Below, piece by piece: positions 14,653-16,817 of a stretch of DNA of 16,817 nucleotides. Under the pieces are notes generated by a model. It worked only from the letters and a program-made list of their open reading frames with translations, was not told where the DNA came from and searched no databases. The stretch spans positions 1-16,817 of the forward strand of contig CAKTED010000006.1 in the NCBI GenBank assembly GCA_934546725.1. Direction: 5' to 3'. Numbering within the stretch: position 1 is the first letter of the stretch; each line of letters begins with the position of its first letter. The position numbers were made by a program, and so were the translations under genes. Origin of the DNA: an uncultured Oscillospiraceae bacterium (GTDB taxonomy: Bacteria; Bacillota; Clostridia; Oscillospirales; Oscillospiraceae).

Positions 14653-15468
14653 TCACCCGTGCTCCAGAATATACTCCACCACGTCCTGCGTGTTTTCCCT
14701 CGGCGCTTCGCAGATCGATATCAGCAGCTCGATGAACTCGCGCTGAGTAATGCCCGTTGCTGAAACGATATACCCCGCGTTTTCGATCGTAAATATTGCT
14801 CCCATAGATGGCACATTATAATAATAGTCATACCGCCTTTTAAGAGACATATCTATATCTCCAATGCGTGAATCGCGATGACCGTAGATATTGCGTGCAA
14901 CATTATTGGGTGCAAAGCCCGTCGAATATTCGTGAAAAGCACCGTCGGACATGTCAACGTAATCTCCGGCGCCGACGTAAATACGAACCAATGGCAGTGT
15001 GTTACCTGATGTTGTAAAGGCAAATATATCTGTTTGGGCTGTGAGCACGGTGTCACGATCGTCCCAACCGTACAGTCGCGGCGGCGTGTACTGACGTTTC
15101 AAATTTACACCATTCGGAATTTTCCACAGCTCCGGGTGCAGATTCATCAGCGATGCTATCTCGTCCTCCGAATCTGCGCTTGAAAATCTTGTCAGCGGAA
15201 GATATTTGCCCATGACCCGGAAGTAAAAAGCGTCATTTATTGCCGCCCTGCGATCCTCTGCCGTGAGCTGTTCGGCAACATCGTTATCTGTTTTGAACCA
15301 CAGTTCTCCGTTGCTGAGTTTGACGTGCGGCACGACCTCGCCGTCGGTGAGTTCCGTTTTTATCGTTATCGGCTGATGCTTTGCATATTCCGAGACGATG
15401 ACGGGGGCAAGGCAGAGAATGAGCGCGGCGAGGATAACGGCTACGGCTGATTTTTTCATAATACTCAT
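14653..15468 (-). CDS. Exported protein of unknown family, paralogue 2
   Basis: This 271-aa exported or membrane-anchored protein is a paralogue of the product of 13499-14317 and has no family I can name. A hydrophobic segment covers residues 8-27. After it comes PITIKTELTDGEVVPHVKLS, almost identical in both paralogues; the shared C-terminus begins TQREFIELLISIC. The variable middle is Tyr- and Asp-rich and has the landmarks MNLHPELWKIPN, RIYVGAGDYVDMSDG and RDSRIGDIDMSL. The ATG at 15468 overlaps the protease stop as ATGA, which indicates translational coupling; an ATG three codons later (15459) is possible but lacks a ribosome site. The tight link suggests that the protein acts with, upon, or as a partner of the protease. 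Confidence 0.84.
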   Translation of the reverse strand: MSIMKKSAVAVILAALILCLAPVIVSEYAKHQPITIKTELTDGEVVPHVKLSNGELWFKTDNDVAEQLTAEDRRAAINDAFYFRVMGKYLPLTRFSSADSEDEIASLMNLHPELWKIPNGVNLKRQYTPPRLYGWDDRDTVLTAQTDIFAFTTSGNTLPLVRIYVGAGDYVDMSDGAFHEYSTGFAPNNVARNIYGHRDSRIGDIDMSLKRRYDYYYNVPSMGAIFTIENAGYIVSATGITQREFIELLISICEAPRENTQDVVEYILEHG

Positions 15469-16817
15469 CGAACTATATTTACATCCAATGCATCTAACAC
15501 ATTACTGATTTTGCAGTACCCTTTATATGCTTTAGTATCATTTTGATCATTGTATTCATAGGGAGGCACTGATGGATAGAAACCATATGCATTAACATCA
15601 CTTACTGGTACGGAAAAATTGTGTATGCCTACAGGAAAAGCGGTATTTCCGTTCAGCTTATATACTAATCCTCCACTATCACCAGGGTCAGACTTATAGT
15701 TGGCAAGGCAGAGATCTGAAGTAAAAATAGTCGCTCCTGTATGCTGAGAGTAGGATGTAGATGCCACAGTTCCACCTTCCTCCTGATTCATAGTACCGCA
15801 CATATAAACCTGCCCGCCTTGTGGAACTATCTGGGTGGTCGTACTCGTTGCCCTGGTACTGCCATTCTGTCCTGTAAACGAACCGCTGGGGATATAATTT
15901 GCATTTGTTATTTCAACAAACGCAGCATCAACCTTACCGTTTACATATTTACTAACAGATACTGTACACTCTCCGATACGTTCAAACGTTGATGTATTTA
16001 CCTGATAAAAAGCATATTCGCCAACACTTATTGCATGAGCGGCTGTTATGAACCCTGTTGCGTTTCCACGCTTCGCCTTGAGGCCAAAGCTCATGACTTC
16101 AAACGTGGTCATACCTGAAGGCATGCTTGTTTCTGCATATGGAGCAATCATTGTATTGCAATTCACCGTCGTGCTCTCGGTGGTTATCGCCCCATCCATA
16201 TCGCTGCATTCGGTAAAAACCATCGTGTCGAAATACTCAAGCCGCGCTCGCAGGAGCTCCAGATACTCGTCACTCAGCTCCTTCACGCCGACGACAACGC
16301 GGTTGCCAAAATCGTCGATATATGCGTACTGTATCGGCGTAAAATCTTCGCTGCCGCTGCTCCAGCCCCGTGTAATTTCGTCCATGCAGCGGACGAGGTC
16401 GGCATAGGAATGCTCCGCGGTGCGGAAGTTCATCTCCGAGCTCTGCGAAAGGCTGCGCACGGCGCTTTTTGAGGCCGCCGCATTGTCCGTTATCATCACG
16501 ACGAGCTCGTGGTTCGCGTTCATGTACGCGCCCGCGTAATAGTCCGGGAAGCCGTTGGCGGGGATGCCGTCAACGGTGTAGGCAGTCGATGGCTCATTCG
16601 TCATATTGACATCCTCGCGGCCGTCGTATCGGGTATGCGCGGCCGGTGCGGCGGCGCGAAAGCTCTCGAGCAGGTTCGTGTAGGCCTCGTTCGCGGCATT
16701 TTCCTTCTCCAACTGGGTGGAGGTCAGCTCGGAGTCCGTGTTGATGGCGTATACTCTCGTGGTGTCTGCGGCCCAGGCGCTGCTCCCGGCGAGCAGGGCG
16801 AGGGCAGTCATAACGGC
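15465..16817 (-). CDS. Secreted trypsin-like serine protease (S1 type), 5' end cut
   Basis: The reading frame enters from the right edge, so the true start is outside the window; numbering here is from the first in-frame Met at 16811. The end of a signal peptide is visible (MTALALLAGSSAWA-AD). Residues 15 to about 210 form a putative propeptide or N-terminal domain. The catalytic domain shows the chymotrypsin-fold triad: His259 in GFITAAHA, Asp295 in VDAAFVEI and Ser379 in GDSGG. It is probably an exported, self-processing endopeptidase. Base composition changes sharply near 16180: 42 of 60 bases are G or C at 16621-16680 and 32 of 60 at 16261-16320, against 20 and 21 of 60 at 15481-15600. 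The stop overlaps the next gene as ATGA. Confidence 0.88.
   Translation of the reverse strand, partial: AVMTALALLAGSSAWAADTTRVYAINTDSELTSTQLEKENAANEAYTNLLESFRAAAPAAHTRYDGREDVNMTNEPSTAYTVDGIPANGFPDYYAGAYMNANHELVVMITDNAAASKSAVRSLSQSSEMNFRTAEHSYADLVRCMDEITRGWSSGSEDFTPIQYAYIDDFGNRVVVGVKELSDEYLELLRARLEYFDTMVFTECSDMDGAITTESTTVNCNTMIAPYAETSMPSGMTTFEVMSFGLKAKRGNATGFITAAHAISVGEYAFYQVNTSTFERIGECTVSVSKYVNGKVDAAFVEITNANYIPSGSFTGQNGSTRATSTTTQIVPQGGQVYMCGTMNQEEGGTVASTSYSQHTGATIFTSDLCLANYKSDPGDSGGLVYKLNGNTAFPVGIHNFSVPVSDVNAYGFYPSVPPYEYNDQNDTKAYKGYCKISNVLDALDVNIVR

Overview
The window looks like a chromosomal segment of a moderately high-GC, Gram-positive anaerobe of the class Clostridia, most likely a gut Oscillospirales relative. 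This rests on several signs: consensus sigma-A promoters with 17-bp spacers, AGGAG-type ribosome binding sites, lipobox lipoproteins, an SLH-anchored surface protein, a clostridial-type ZnuA, and a family of short modular intergenic repeats. The taxonomic call is an inference. All eleven genes I accept lie on the minus strand, so the region reads from right to left.

From right to left: (1) 16817-13499 holds a secreted trypsin-like serine protease, cut by the window edge. It is translationally coupled (ATGA) to an exported protein of unknown family. A paralogue of that protein follows after a repeat-filled gap. (2) 13103-11329 is a single gene with its own consensus promoter and terminator. 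It encodes an SLH-anchored, multi-domain surface protein with a cysteine-peptidase-like (CHAP/NlpC-like) domain. (3) 10953-5681 is a simple-sugar-type ABC importer operon: lipoprotein binding protein, double-NBD ATPase and two RbsC-type permeases. It has a perfect TTGACA-17-TATAAT promoter, an internal stem-loop after the binding-protein gene and a strong terminator at the end. (4) 5340-4262 is an AEC-family (auxin efflux carrier type) permease with its own promoter. (5) 3848-815 is a zinc-uptake operon, zur-znuA-znuC-znuB, whose promoter sits between two copies of a perfect palindrome that are probably Zur operators. (6) 798-365 is a complete transcription unit with promoter, cobalamin riboswitch aptamer and intrinsic terminator, but no gene behind it inside the window.

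Five intergenic gaps (1-300, 3935-4248, 5381-5604, 13186-13448, 14361-14606) are filled with one modular repeat family. Three module types share end motifs but have different hairpin cores. In one type the stem sequence changes from copy to copy while pairing is kept, which argues that the folded form matters.

The least explained parts are the protease/twin-exported-protein operon, with a sharp base-composition shift at the protease domain boundary; the hairpin repeat family; and the apparently orphan cobalamin riboswitch. I saw no tRNA, rRNA, CRISPR array, insertion sequence or phage gene.
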